Shown here piece after piece: positions 28,113 through 36,977 of a DNA stretch of 64,000 nucleotides. A program made the position numbers and the translations under genes. The first letter of the stretch is position 1; each line of letters starts with the position of its first letter. The stretch is taken from the NCBI RefSeq assembly GCF_014197015.1, contig NZ_JACIET010000002.1, forward strand, positions 124,001 through 188,000, in the 5' to 3' direction. Below the pieces are notes generated by a model. That model made no database searches. It saw nothing but the letters and a program-made list of their open reading frames with translations, and had not been told where the DNA came from. The stretch is from Niveibacterium umoris (GTDB lineage: Bacteria; Pseudomonadota; Gammaproteobacteria; Burkholderiales; Rhodocyclaceae).

Positions 28113-28634
28113 ATGATCCGAACCGACCTTCCAGACTGCTTCCTGCGCCCCTGGCAGGAATCCGACCAGGCGGCCCTGGTTGCGCTCGCCGACAATCGCA
28201 AGATCTGGCGCAACCTCACCGACCTGTTTCCGCACCCCTACACCGAGGCCGACGCGGCGTTCTGGATTGAATTCGCCAATCACAGCGCCCCCTCATGCCA
28301 CGTCGCGATTGTTCATCGCGGCAGCCTCGTGGGCGGCATCGGCATCATTGCCGGGGAAGGTAATGCGCGTTTCACCGGCAACTTCGGCTATTGGCTTGGC
28401 GAGCCGCACTGGGGTCAGGGCATCGCCAGCGCAGCCGCGCGCGCGATGGCAGATCACGCGTTCACGCATCTGCGGTTCGAACGACTCGAAGGCGCCGTGT
28501 TCGAATGGAATGCTGCGTCGATGCGCGTACTCGAGAAAGCGGGTTTCCGCCGCGAAGGCGTGCTGCGCAAGAGTGTCTTCAAGGATGGGCAACTGATCGA
28601 CAGCGTCATGCATGCACGACTGCGCGGCGACTGA
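28113..28634 (+). CDS. GNAT acetyltransferase, RimJ/RimL type
   Basis: A 173-residue acetyltransferase with FLRPWQESDQAALVALADN at the start and the acetyl-CoA segment GYWLGEPHWGQGIASAAARA, then WNAASMRVLEKAGFRREGVL near the C-terminus, the typical pattern of the RimJ/RimL (GNAT_3) subfamily. It may acetylate ribosomal proteins or small molecules. The stop (28634) lies just before the next gene, with the HAD start inside or next to it. Confidence 0.87.
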   Translation: MIRTDLPDCFLRPWQESDQAALVALADNRKIWRNLTDLFPHPYTEADAAFWIEFANHSAPSCHVAIVHRGSLVGGIGIIAGEGNARFTGNFGYWLGEPHWGQGIASAAARAMADHAFTHLRFERLEGAVFEWNAASMRVLEKAGFRREGVLRKSVFKDGQLIDSVMHARLRGD

Positions 28635-28638
28635 GCGG

Positions 28639-29295
28639 GTGACGACACAGCGCTGCATCATTTTCGATCTCGACGGCACACTGGTGGACAGTGAGGGGCT
28701 CTGCAACCAGGCCTTCCTCGACCTGCTCCCGGATCTCGATACGCCGCTCGCGTCGCTGGTCGCGATGCACCGGGGCCGCAAGCTTGCAGAGATCCTCGCT
28801 GACCTCAGTAGCGCACTCGGCCGTGCGCTGCCGGCAGACTTCGAAACACGCTACCGCGCGCATGTTGCGGCGCGCTTCTCCGAAGCCTTGCATCCAATGC
28901 CGGGGGTTCGCGAAATGCTCCGGCAACTGCGCGATGCGCGCTGCGTGGCATCGAGCGGGCCATCCGCCAAGATTCGCCAGGCGCTATCGGTAAGTGGTCT
29001 TTCCAGCTACTTCGGCGAACACGTATTCAGCGCGTACGAGGTCGGCTCTTGGAAGCCTGACCCCGGCCTGTTTCTTCATGCCGCCGACGCGATGGGATTT
29101 GCCCCGTCGTGCTGCGTTGTCGTCGAGGACAGCGAAGCCGGCGTGCTTGCCGCGCGGGCTGCCGGCATGGATGTTGTCCATCTCGCGCCGGCCGACAGCG
29201 AACCCTTGAAGCTCGGAGAGTGGCGCATCGGGCACATGAGCGAGCTGATCGCCCTGCTGGAGACCCGCGCTGTGCGACCTCGACCCGAGGCATGA
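28639..29295 (+). CDS. HAD-superfamily phosphatase (beta-phosphoglucomutase/Gph-like)
   Basis: A 218-residue HAD enzyme with IIFDLDGTLVDSEG as motif I (Asp nucleophile), ASSGPSAKIRQAL as motif II, SWKPDPGLFLHAADAM as motif III and VVVEDSEAGVLAARAAGM as motif IV. The cap region after motif I is that of the phosphoglycolate/beta-phosphoglucomutase group. The exact substrate is unclear. I use the GTG at 28639; an ATG at 28612 in the same frame would overlap the acetyltransferase gene by 23 bases. Confidence 0.87.
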   Translation: MTTQRCIIFDLDGTLVDSEGLCNQAFLDLLPDLDTPLASLVAMHRGRKLAEILADLSSALGRALPADFETRYRAHVAARFSEALHPMPGVREMLRQLRDARCVASSGPSAKIRQALSVSGLSSYFGEHVFSAYEVGSWKPDPGLFLHAADAMGFAPSCCVVVEDSEAGVLAARAAGMDVVHLAPADSEPLKLGEWRIGHMSELIALLETRAVRPRPEA

Positions 29296-29406
29296 GCCCA
29301 ACCCCGGGAGAGATCGACGCCGCTTCGACACATTGCGGACAATTCGCGCCCGGACAATCCATGCAAAGCAATGGCCCGTGCCCCGGAACGTCACCGCAGT
29401 CTGATC

Positions 29407-30053
29407 ATGCCGATTGAACTCTCGACCCTCGCCCTCTTCCTGCTCGCCGTGTTGGCACTGATGCTCTCGCCGGGGCCGAACATGGCATTCGTGCTGTCTC
29501 ACGGCCTCGCCCATGGTCCGCGAGGCGGGTTCGCCGCCGCGCTCGGCATCACGCTTGCCGATCTGGTACTCACGCTGCTCACCTGTTCCGGCGTCACCGC
29601 CTTCGTCGCGGCATGGCCGCCCTCGTTCGATCTGCTCAGGTACCTGGTGCGGCGTATCTTCTCTGGCTCGCCGTCCAGTCCCTGCGCGCCACCTCGAAGC
29701 CGTTCGCCCAGAGGCACGCTGAGGTTTCGCTGTTGTACGTGTGCCGAAGCGCCATGCTCAACAGCCTGCTCAATCCGAAAGCCCTGCTGTTCTTCATGGT
29801 CTTCCTGCCCCAGTTCGTCGAGCCCGCTCACGGGCATGTGGCATTGCAACTGGCGTTTCTCGGCAGCACCCTGTCGTTCACCGCGCTGGCGTTCAATACG
29901 CTGCTGGGCGCCTTCAGCGGACAGGTCGGCGCGATGCTGCGGCGCAGTCCGGTGATCTTCAGAACGCAGGGGCGTTTGCTCGCCGGTGTAATGCTGTCGC
30001 TCGCACTGCGCCTGATCCTGCTCGATCGCCCCCTGACCGGCCAGAGGCTCTGA
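29407..30053 (+). pseudogene. LysE/RhtB-family exporter broken by a frameshift
   Basis: The gene starts as a normal LysE/RhtB amino-acid exporter (MPIELSTLALFLLAVLALML, then LSPGPNMAFVLSHGLAHGPR), but near 29646 the frame changes. The first frame continues as low-similarity basic residues, while the next frame carries the expected continuation GAAYLLWLAVQSLRA and the rest of the family to the stop at 30053. The break lies in CTGGTGCG; one extra G (CTGGGTGCG) would restore RYLGAAYLLW. So either the gene is inactive or the assembly has a one-base error. The family is otherwise complete. It lies directly ahead of the SDR gene. Confidence 0.85.
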
Positions 30054-30827
30054 ATGAACACAAAACTGCACGATTCGGTCGCCATCGTCACCGGCGCCAG
30101 CCGCGGTATCGGTCGCGCGATTGCGATCGGGCTCGCCACGGAAGGCGCCCGCCTCGTTCTGGCGGCCCGCTCGCGTGACGGCCTTGAGGACACTGCAGCG
30201 CAATGCGACTGCGACGTCCGACTATTCCCGGCCGACTTGCGCGAACCGGACGCCCCGCAAAGGCTGATCGACTTCGCCCTTGCCGAATTCGGCACGATCG
30301 ACGTGCTGGTGAACAATGCCGGCGCCACCCGGCGCGGCGATTTCCTTGAGCTCACCGAGGCGGACTGGGAAGACGGCTTCGCGCTGAAGTTCTTCAGCAC
30401 CGTGCGTTGCAGCCGCGCGGCCTGGCCGCATCTGGTGCGCACGCAAGGCGCGATCGTGAACATCGTCGGAGTCGGTGGCCGCACCGGTTCGGCCGAATTT
30501 TCGATCGGCGGATCAGTGAACGCGGCTTTGCTCAACCTCACCAAATCGCTCGCCGATCGAGGTCTCACCGATGGGGTGAAGGTCAACGCGATCAACCCTG
30601 GCTCGGTCCGCACCGAACGGCTCGAAACCCGCATCCGGGCTGTTGCAAGCGAAAGCGGACTGTCACTCGACGAAGCGGCGGCCGCGATGGCGAAGAAGCT
30701 CGGCGTGGCGCGCTTTGGCGACCCCGCCGAGATCGCGGCTGCGGTTACCTTCCTCGCCTCGCCGCTGTCGGCCTACTGTCAGGGTACGATTCTCGACGTG
30801 GACGGCGGGCAGACGCGCACCTTGTAA
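30054..30827 (+). CDS. SDR-family oxidoreductase, atypical active site
   Basis: A 257-residue short-chain dehydrogenase with the cofactor motif TGASRGIGRAIAIGLA and the NNAGA motif (VNNAGATRRGDF). In the usual YxxxK position the sequence reads FSIGGSVNAALLNLTKSLA, so the catalytic Tyr and Lys appear to be Phe and Gly. The C-terminal VDGGQ and the INPGSVRTE segment are intact. It may be a divergent SDR subfamily with a shifted active site. It begins right after the broken LysE gene, so any LysE frameshift could affect its translation. A hairpin lies at 30856. Confidence 0.8.
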   Translation: MNTKLHDSVAIVTGASRGIGRAIAIGLATEGARLVLAARSRDGLEDTAAQCDCDVRLFPADLREPDAPQRLIDFALAEFGTIDVLVNNAGATRRGDFLELTEADWEDGFALKFFSTVRCSRAAWPHLVRTQGAIVNIVGVGGRTGSAEFSIGGSVNAALLNLTKSLADRGLTDGVKVNAINPGSVRTERLETRIRAVASESGLSLDEAAAAMAKKLGVARFGDPAEIAAAVTFLASPLSAYCQGTILDVDGGQTRTL

Positions 30828-30855
30828 GCGCGGCACCACCCCCAACAACAATCCG

Positions 30856-30876
30856 GGCCCCGTTGCGATCGGGGCC
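30856..30876 (+). terminator. Hairpin after the SDR gene
   Basis: GGCCCCG (30856-30862) pairs with CGGGGCC (30870-30876) around a seven-base loop, 28 bases past the SDR stop. No T run follows. It may end the SDR transcript or only separate it from the amidohydrolase gene. Confidence 0.4.
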
Positions 30877-30919
30877 AGCGCCTTGCCGGCATCCGCCAAC
30901 CCTGAGGAGACTTCGCCCG

Positions 30920-32338
30920 ATGAATCTGCGCACGCTTGCCGTCGGTCTGCTAATGATTCCGTTCATGGCGCGGGCAGAAACGCCGCCCAATCCCGCCGAC
31001 AAGTACGTGCTGTTCAAGGGCTCGAAGATCGCGCTGACCCATGCCGAGCTGATCGACGGCAGCGGCGGTGAAGTCCGCAAAGACCAGACAGTGCTGATCG
31101 AAGATGGCCTGATCAAGGCGGTGCTGCCCGACGGCGACGCCCGCATTCCGCGCGACGCGCTGGTAAAGGACATGAGCGGCCACTCGCTGACGCCCGGCTT
31201 CGTGATGCTGCACGAACACTGGTTCTATCCGCTCGCCAGCGGCTCGTACGGGGCCATGTTCGAGACCTTCCCCGGCCTTTACCTCGCCGGCGGCACGACG
31301 ACGCTGCGCACCGCCGGCAGCGTAAGCCCGTATGCAGACCTGAATACCTGGAAAGACATCCGCGCCGGCAAGATCGTCGGGCCGGACATGGATGTGACCG
31401 CGCCCTTCCTCAACGGCAAGGAAGCCTTCGTCGGGCAGATGCAGCGCCTTGAAACCCCGGCGCAGGCCACACGGATGGTCGACTACTGGGCCGACGAGGG
31501 AGCCTCCTCCTACAAGGGCTACATGCACCTGACGCGCGCGCAGATGAAGGCGATCATCACGGCCGCCCATGCCCGTGGCCAGAAGGTGACGGCGCACCTG
31601 TGCTCGCTGACCTACACCGAGGCGGCTGACCTGGGCATCGACGACCTCGAGCACGGCTTCCTGGTCGCGAGCGATTTCGTCGCCGACAAGAAGCCCGACG
31701 TGTGCCCCGGCCAGGACAAGGTCGACAAGTCGCTCAATGCGCTCGCCGCCGATGATCCGCGCATGCTCGCGCTGCAGCAGCATCTGCGCGAACGCGGCGT
31801 CGCGATCACCTCGACGCTGACGGTGTTCGAGACCTTCGCCGCCGGACGCCCGCTCGCACCGCAGGGCGCGCTCGATCTGCTAATCCCGCCGCTGCGCGAG
31901 GCCTACGTCGCGCAGTGGTCGAAGATCGCACGCAAGGGCAAGAACCTGTGGACCGAGTTGCTGCCGAAGGCGATGGCCTGGGAAAAGCGTTACTACGACG
32001 ACGGCGGGCTGCTGGTCGTCGGCACCGATCCGACCGGCTTCGGTGGTGTGGTGCCGGGCTATTCGGCGGTGCGCGCCATCGAACTGCTGCTTGAAGCCGG
32101 ATTCACGCTGCCGCAGGCGATACAGGTCGCGACGCACAACGGCGCCCGCTACCTGCAGCGCGAGGCAAGCATCGGGCGCATCGCGCCAGGCCTGCGCGCC
32201 GATCTGGTCGCCTTCAAGGGCAGCTTGTCTGCCGACGCCACGGCGCTCAACAAGCTCACCTGGACGATGAAGGCCGGCGTGGCCTACGACTCGCCGCAGA
32301 TCATCGCCGCGAACAAGGGTCAGGTCGGGCTGCACTGA
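30920..32338 (+). CDS. Exported amidohydrolase-family metal-dependent hydrolase
   Basis: A 472-residue amidohydrolase with a signal peptide (MNLRTLAVGLLMIPFMARA). It has the HxH metal motif in VMLHEHWFYPL, a Lys candidate for carboxylation in SSYKGYMHLT, KVTAHLCSLTYTEA with His, DLEHGF, and the late GTDPTG Asp, followed by the C-terminal RADLVAFKG barrel-closing strand. This is the imidazolonepropionase/Xaa-Pro dipeptidase-like group of periplasmic amidohydrolases. The substrate is unknown. GAGGAGA lies ten bases ahead of the ATG. Confidence 0.88.
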   Translation: MNLRTLAVGLLMIPFMARAETPPNPADKYVLFKGSKIALTHAELIDGSGGEVRKDQTVLIEDGLIKAVLPDGDARIPRDALVKDMSGHSLTPGFVMLHEHWFYPLASGSYGAMFETFPGLYLAGGTTTLRTAGSVSPYADLNTWKDIRAGKIVGPDMDVTAPFLNGKEAFVGQMQRLETPAQATRMVDYWADEGASSYKGYMHLTRAQMKAIITAAHARGQKVTAHLCSLTYTEAADLGIDDLEHGFLVASDFVADKKPDVCPGQDKVDKSLNALAADDPRMLALQQHLRERGVAITSTLTVFETFAAGRPLAPQGALDLLIPPLREAYVAQWSKIARKGKNLWTELLPKAMAWEKRYYDDGGLLVVGTDPTGFGGVVPGYSAVRAIELLLEAGFTLPQAIQVATHNGARYLQREASIGRIAPGLRADLVAFKGSLSADATALNKLTWTMKAGVAYDSPQIIAANKGQVGLH

Positions 32339-32378
32339 GCGCCGTCGCCGGCCCGACCACAGGCGCGCGCCGACCGAC

Positions 32379-33062
32379 TCAGCTCAAGACGCTTGCCGGC
32401 GCAAGGTGGCGCGGCACGCATTGTGTCGCACCACTGTGCAGGGCAGCGCGGGTGAACAGGCAATCCTTGCCGATCATCCGCGCGGCCAGCCAGGCTTCCC
32501 AACGGTGCGCAGAGGGCAGGCCAAGGCTTGAATGTGCGCACAGCAGCAGTGCCACGCTGGCGAACAGCACCAAGGCGCGGAAGCGCTGGACGCCCGACGG
32601 CACTGAATCCAGCGTGGCTGCGAGCGCCACCAGGGCGCCAAGCGTCCATCCCGCCACCGCCTCGCTGATACTGTGAGCCCCCAGCACGATGCGCGAATAG
32701 GCAACCAGCGCGCAGATCAGCAGGCCGACGACCGTCAGCAACACGCGGCGCCGCCCGTTCCCACCGCCACCCAGCGCGACACACACCACGGGCACGATCG
32801 CGGTCGCCAGCATCGAGTGCCCGCTGATGCCGGTGAAATCGAGGTCGGCAGATCCGAATCCCCACGCCATGAATGCGATCTTGGTCGCCAGCACCACCGC
32901 GGCGCCGGCGATCAACAACGCGAACCAGCGCACTGCGAAACGCGCACCGCCCGCGCGCGTCGCACCGAAGGCCACCAGCGCGGCGACCGGAACGATCAGG
33001 GCTGCGGTGCCGAGCTGGGTCAGCAGCGCCCAGAATGTGAAGGGAAGCAAAGGCGTCGTCAT
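32379..33062 (-). CDS. PAP2-family lipid phosphatase
   Basis: A 227-residue membrane protein with six or so hydrophobic helices and the PAP2 active-site motifs GISGHSMLA and YSRIVLGAHSISEAVAGW (SRxxxxxHxxxE). It probably dephosphorylates undecaprenyl pyrophosphate or another phospholipid phosphate on the outer face of the inner membrane. It converges with the amidohydrolase gene (40-base gap). The first KxxxxxxRP motif is weak. Confidence 0.75.
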   Translation of the reverse strand: MTTPLLPFTFWALLTQLGTAALIVPVAALVAFGATRAGGARFAVRWFALLIAGAAVVLATKIAFMAWGFGSADLDFTGISGHSMLATAIVPVVCVALGGGGNGRRRVLLTVVGLLICALVAYSRIVLGAHSISEAVAGWTLGALVALAATLDSVPSGVQRFRALVLFASVALLLCAHSSLGLPSAHRWEAWLAARMIGKDCLFTRAALHSGATQCVPRHLAPASVLS

Positions 33063-33187
33063 GGCGTGACGCTAGCACGCCCGGATGAGGGCTTTCCGTA
33101 ACGGATCGTTACCGTCTGGCTCAGGTTTCGCCGTCGTTCGGCAGCGTCGCCAGCGATAGCGCGGGCTTGTGGGACAATCCCACCCCG

Positions 33188-34474
33188 ATGGACACCCTTT
33201 GCAGCCCGCCTCACGCCAGCACCCCCAGCACGCCGGACTACGATGTCGCGCAGCTGGGCCAGGTCTTCACGCCCGAGCCGGTGGTGCGCGCGATGCTGGC
33301 GCTGCGCCGCAATCACGGCCGTACGCTTGAACCGTCCTGCGGCAATGGCGCCTTCCTGCGCCATCTACCCGGCGCGGTCGGGATCGAGCTCGACCCGCGC
33401 CACGCGCCGCCGGGCGTGCTGGTGGGCGATTTCTTCGCGCTGCCGCTGAACGAAACCTTCGACACGATCATCGGCAACCCGCCCTATGTGCGGCATCAGG
33501 ACATCGCGCCGGGCACACGCAGACTGCTGCCGACAGAGTTGCCATTCGATCGCCGCAGCAACCTGTTCCTGTATTTCATCGCCAAATGCGTGAAGCACCT
33601 CGTGCCGGGCGGCGAGCTGATCTTCATCACCCCGCGCGATTTCCTGAAGGCCACCAGCGCCCAGCCGCTGAACCGCCTGCTGCATGCACGCGGCACGATC
33701 ACCCATGCGATCGAACTGGGCGACAAGAAGAGTTTCGCAGGTGCTTTGCCGAACTGCCTGATCTGGCGCTTTGTCGAAGGCGACTTCTCGCGCCGCACCG
33801 CGCTGATCGACGCCGCCCATCACCGCACGCTCGACGATGCGCTGGCGGCCGCCCGGAACGGCGACTGGGAGATGCGCGACTTCGTCGAACACGCCGGGCA
33901 GCTCGCCTTTGTGCGCGACGCACATGAGGTCCCTCTGACCGAGGTTTTCTCGGTCAAGGTCGGTGCGGTCTCGGGCGCCGATTCGGTTTTCGCTAGCGCC
34001 GAGCATGGCACGCGCGATTTCGTCTGCTCGCACACCCGTACCAGCGGCGAGACCCGGCGCATGATCTGGCAACCCGAGTCGCCCCACCCCGCGCTGCAGC
34101 CGCACAAGGCGGCGCTGCTGGCGCGACGCATCGCACCCTTCGACGAGAGCAACTGGTGGCAGTGGGGGCGCGGCTACCCGCAGAGCGCCGCGCCACGCAT
34201 CTATGTGAACCACCGCACCCGCGTTGCGGAGCCCTTCTTCCTGCACGACAGTCCGCATTTCGACGGTGCGGTACTTGCGCTTTTCCCGCATCGCCCCGAT
34301 GTAGGCCTGAATGAACTGTGCGCGATGCTGAACGCGGTCGACTGGGCGGAGCAGGGCTTCGTCTGCGACGGTCGCTTCATCTTCGGCCAGCGGGCGCTGC
34401 AGAACGCCCGCCTGCCGGCCGCCTTCGCCGCGTACGCACGACAATTGCCCCCCGTCGGGTCCCGCGCCGCGTAA
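33188..34474 (+). CDS. Orphan N6-adenine DNA methyltransferase (type II-like)
   Basis: A 428-residue methyltransferase. Motif I is LEPSCGNGAFLRHL and motif IV is IIGNPPYVRHQ, the NPPY signature of N6-adenine DNA methyltransferases; QLGQVFTPEPVVRAML near the N-terminus is the TaqI-like motif X. No restriction gene or specificity subunit lies next to it, so it is an orphan methylase or the methylation part of a fused enzyme without an evident nuclease domain. The C-terminal half probably holds target recognition. I use the ATG at 33188; a GTG at 33167 is also possible. Confidence 0.85.
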   Translation: MDTLCSPPHASTPSTPDYDVAQLGQVFTPEPVVRAMLALRRNHGRTLEPSCGNGAFLRHLPGAVGIELDPRHAPPGVLVGDFFALPLNETFDTIIGNPPYVRHQDIAPGTRRLLPTELPFDRRSNLFLYFIAKCVKHLVPGGELIFITPRDFLKATSAQPLNRLLHARGTITHAIELGDKKSFAGALPNCLIWRFVEGDFSRRTALIDAAHHRTLDDALAAARNGDWEMRDFVEHAGQLAFVRDAHEVPLTEVFSVKVGAVSGADSVFASAEHGTRDFVCSHTRTSGETRRMIWQPESPHPALQPHKAALLARRIAPFDESNWWQWGRGYPQSAAPRIYVNHRTRVAEPFFLHDSPHFDGAVLALFPHRPDVGLNELCAMLNAVDWAEQGFVCDGRFIFGQRALQNARLPAAFAAYARQLPPVGSRAA

Positions 34475-34531
34475 ATCGCAGCGCGTTCCTTGCGGGGTTA
34501 AACTTGGCGCCCCGACCGAGGAGACACCCCA

Positions 34532-35824
34532 ATGGTCCCGCATCTGACAACGGCCCTCACCGGACCGCTTCTGGAACTCGAACGCTGCTTCCTCGACCAC
34601 GCCACCAGCATCGAGGCCTGGCTGCGGCAGCAATGGCTGGATCACCAACCGCCGTTTTACGGCTCGGTCGATCTGCGCAATGCCGGCTTCAAGCTCGCGC
34701 CGGTCGACATGAACCTCTTCCCCGGCGGTTTCAACAACCTGCACGAGAGCTTCCTGCCGCTGTGTGTGCAGGCCGCGCAATCCGCGGTCGAACACATCTG
34801 CCCGGACGCTTCGAAGCTGCTGCTGGTGCCCGAGAACCACACGCGCAACCAGTTCTACCTGATGAACGTCGCGAAGCTGGCGAACATCCTTGGCCATGCG
34901 GGGCTCAAGGTGCGCATCGGCAGCCTGCTGCCCGACATCACCGAGCCAACCACGCTCGACCTGCCGGACGGCCAGAAGCTCACGCTCGAACCGCTGGTGC
35001 GCAAGGGCGACCGCCTCGGCCTCAGGGACTTCGAGCCCTGTGCGGTGCTGTTGAACAACGACCTGTCAGCCGGCGTGCCCGAGATCCTCAAGGGACTCGA
35101 CTCGCAATGGGTGATCCCGCCGCTGCACGCAGGCTGGACCACGCGCCGCAAGTCGATCCACTTCGGCGCCTACGACCGCGTCGCCGAGGCCTTCGGGAAG
35201 ATGCTCAAGATCGACCCCTGGCTGATCAACCCCTACTTCGGCCGCTGCGGCAAGATCGATTTCCATGAGCGCGTGGGCGAGGAATGCCTTGCCACACAGG
35301 TGGATGCCACCCTCGCGAAGATCCGCGCGAAGTACGCCGAATACGGCGTCGATGACCAGCCCTTCGTGATCGTCAAGGCCGATGCCGGCACCTACGGCAT
35401 GGGCGTGATGACGGTGCGCGACGCCTCCGAAGTGACCGGCCTCAACCGCAAGCAGCGCAACAAGATGTCGGTGATCAAGGAGGGCATGCAGGTCAGCGAG
35501 GTCATCATCCAGGAAGGCGTGCACACCGTCGAAACCGTGAACGGTGGCGTCGCCGAGCCGGTGGTGTACATGCTCGACAAGTACGTTGTCGGCGGCTTCT
35601 ACCGGGTGAACACCGAGCGCGGCATTGACGAGAACCTCAACGCGCCGGGCATGCGCTTCGAACCGCTGGCCTTCGAGACTGGCTGCAACACGCCCGACTG
35701 CATGCTCGGGCCGGACGACGCGCCCAACCGCTTCTACGCCTACGGCGTGGTGGCCCGCCTCGCGCTGCTGGCGGCCTCGGTGGAACTCGAAGAGACGGCC
35801 CCGGCGGAGCTCGAACTCGCATGA
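34532..35824 (+). CDS. gshA: Glutamate-cysteine ligase, proteobacterial GshA type
   Basis: The first step of glutathione synthesis, ATP-dependent coupling of glutamate and cysteine. The 430-residue product is the short proteobacterial type (TIGR02049-like) rather than E. coli GshA. Segments include VDMNLFPGGFNNLHES, the ATP-grasp-like VIVKADAGTYGMGVMTV and NAPGMRFEPLAFETGCN. It overlaps gshB by four bases (ATGA), so the two enzymes are made together. GAGGAG lies eight bases ahead of the ATG. Confidence 0.94.
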   Translation: MVPHLTTALTGPLLELERCFLDHATSIEAWLRQQWLDHQPPFYGSVDLRNAGFKLAPVDMNLFPGGFNNLHESFLPLCVQAAQSAVEHICPDASKLLLVPENHTRNQFYLMNVAKLANILGHAGLKVRIGSLLPDITEPTTLDLPDGQKLTLEPLVRKGDRLGLRDFEPCAVLLNNDLSAGVPEILKGLDSQWVIPPLHAGWTTRRKSIHFGAYDRVAEAFGKMLKIDPWLINPYFGRCGKIDFHERVGEECLATQVDATLAKIRAKYAEYGVDDQPFVIVKADAGTYGMGVMTVRDASEVTGLNRKQRNKMSVIKEGMQVSEVIIQEGVHTVETVNGGVAEPVVYMLDKYVVGGFYRVNTERGIDENLNAPGMRFEPLAFETGCNTPDCMLGPDDAPNRFYAYGVVARLALLAASVELEETAPAELELA

Positions 35825-36756
35825 AGATCGCCTTCATCGTCGATCCGCTCGAAGGACTCAAGCCCTACAAGGATTCGAGCGTCGCGATGATGCGGGCGGC
35901 GCAGGCGCGCGGCCATGAGGTCTTCGCACTGCTGCGCGACGACCTGCGCCTGCGCGACGGCATTGTCAGCGCGCGTGCGCAGCCGCTCACGGTATCGGAC
36001 GACAACGCCCGCTGGTACGCCGCCGGCGAGGCACGCGACTTCAATCTCGCCGCCTTCGATGCCGTGCTGATGCGGCAAGACCCGCCCTTCGACTTCGAGT
36101 ACATCACCGCCACCTGGCTGCTCGAACGCGCCAAGGCGCAAGGCGCCAAGGTCTGGAACGACCCGCGTGCGGTGCGCGACCACTCGGAGAAGATCGCGAT
36201 CACCGAGTTCTCGCAGTTCACCGCGCCGACGCTGGTGGCACGCGCCACCGCCGACATCAACGCCTTCATCGACGAATTCGGCGACGTCATCCTGAAGCCG
36301 CTCGACGGCATGGGCGGCAGCGGCATCTTCCGCGTGCGCCGCGACGATCCGAACCGCAACTCGATCATCGAGATGCTGGGCCAGCTCGGCAGCCAGACGA
36401 TCATGGCGCAGCGCTACATTCCGGCGATCAGCGAAGGCGACAAACGCATCCTGATCATCGGCGGCGAAGTCATGCCCTACTGCCTCGCCCGCATCCCCAA
36501 GGATGGCGAATCGCGCGGCAACCTTGCCGCCGGCGGCCGCGGCGTCGCACGCCCGCTCACCCCGCGCGACCGCGAGATCGCCGAGACCCTGGCCCCGCAA
36601 CTGTGGGCGCGCGGCCTGCTGATCGTCGGGCTAGACGTGATCGGCGACTACCTCACCGAGGTCAACGTCACCAGCCCGACCTGCATGGTCGAGATCGAAG
36701 CGCAGACGGGCTGTGCAGTCGCCACGAAGGTGATCGAAGCGCTGGAACACAGCTAG
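35821..36756 (+). CDS. gshB: Glutathione synthetase
   Basis: Ligates glycine to gamma-glutamylcysteine. The 311-residue ATP-grasp enzyme has IAFIVDPLEGLKPYKDSS, VLMRQDPPFDFEYI, VILKPLDGMGGSGIFRV (ATP-binding loop) and LIVGLDVIGDYLTEVNVTSP, all typical of GshB. It overlaps gshA by four bases. Together the pair supplies the entire glutathione pathway from one operon. Confidence 0.97.
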   Translation: MKIAFIVDPLEGLKPYKDSSVAMMRAAQARGHEVFALLRDDLRLRDGIVSARAQPLTVSDDNARWYAAGEARDFNLAAFDAVLMRQDPPFDFEYITATWLLERAKAQGAKVWNDPRAVRDHSEKIAITEFSQFTAPTLVARATADINAFIDEFGDVILKPLDGMGGSGIFRVRRDDPNRNSIIEMLGQLGSQTIMAQRYIPAISEGDKRILIIGGEVMPYCLARIPKDGESRGNLAAGGRGVARPLTPRDREIAETLAPQLWARGLLIVGLDVIGDYLTEVNVTSPTCMVEIEAQTGCAVATKVIEALEHS

Positions 36757-36977
36757 CCGGACGCATTTCCGACTTCCGATTGGCGCAAAGGCGACATCCC
36801 AAGGCTCCAAGGGCATGCTCGTCCCGCGCAGGCATGGCTGGCAAATGCGCCGACCAACCCCTGCACCGATGCGGCAATGACCTTTCCAGCATGGGCCGAT
36901 CACACAACGATTAATACAAGGCAAGCGAATTGCTTGCTCGCTACAGTGTGTCGAACCGCTCCGTCTTGCCGCTACCG

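Noticed and set aside
30407-30919. N-terminal extension of the amidohydrolase into the SDR gene
   Set aside because: A signal peptide with a good ribosome site starts at 30920, and the upstream part is antisense-like, basic sequence inside the SDR gene.
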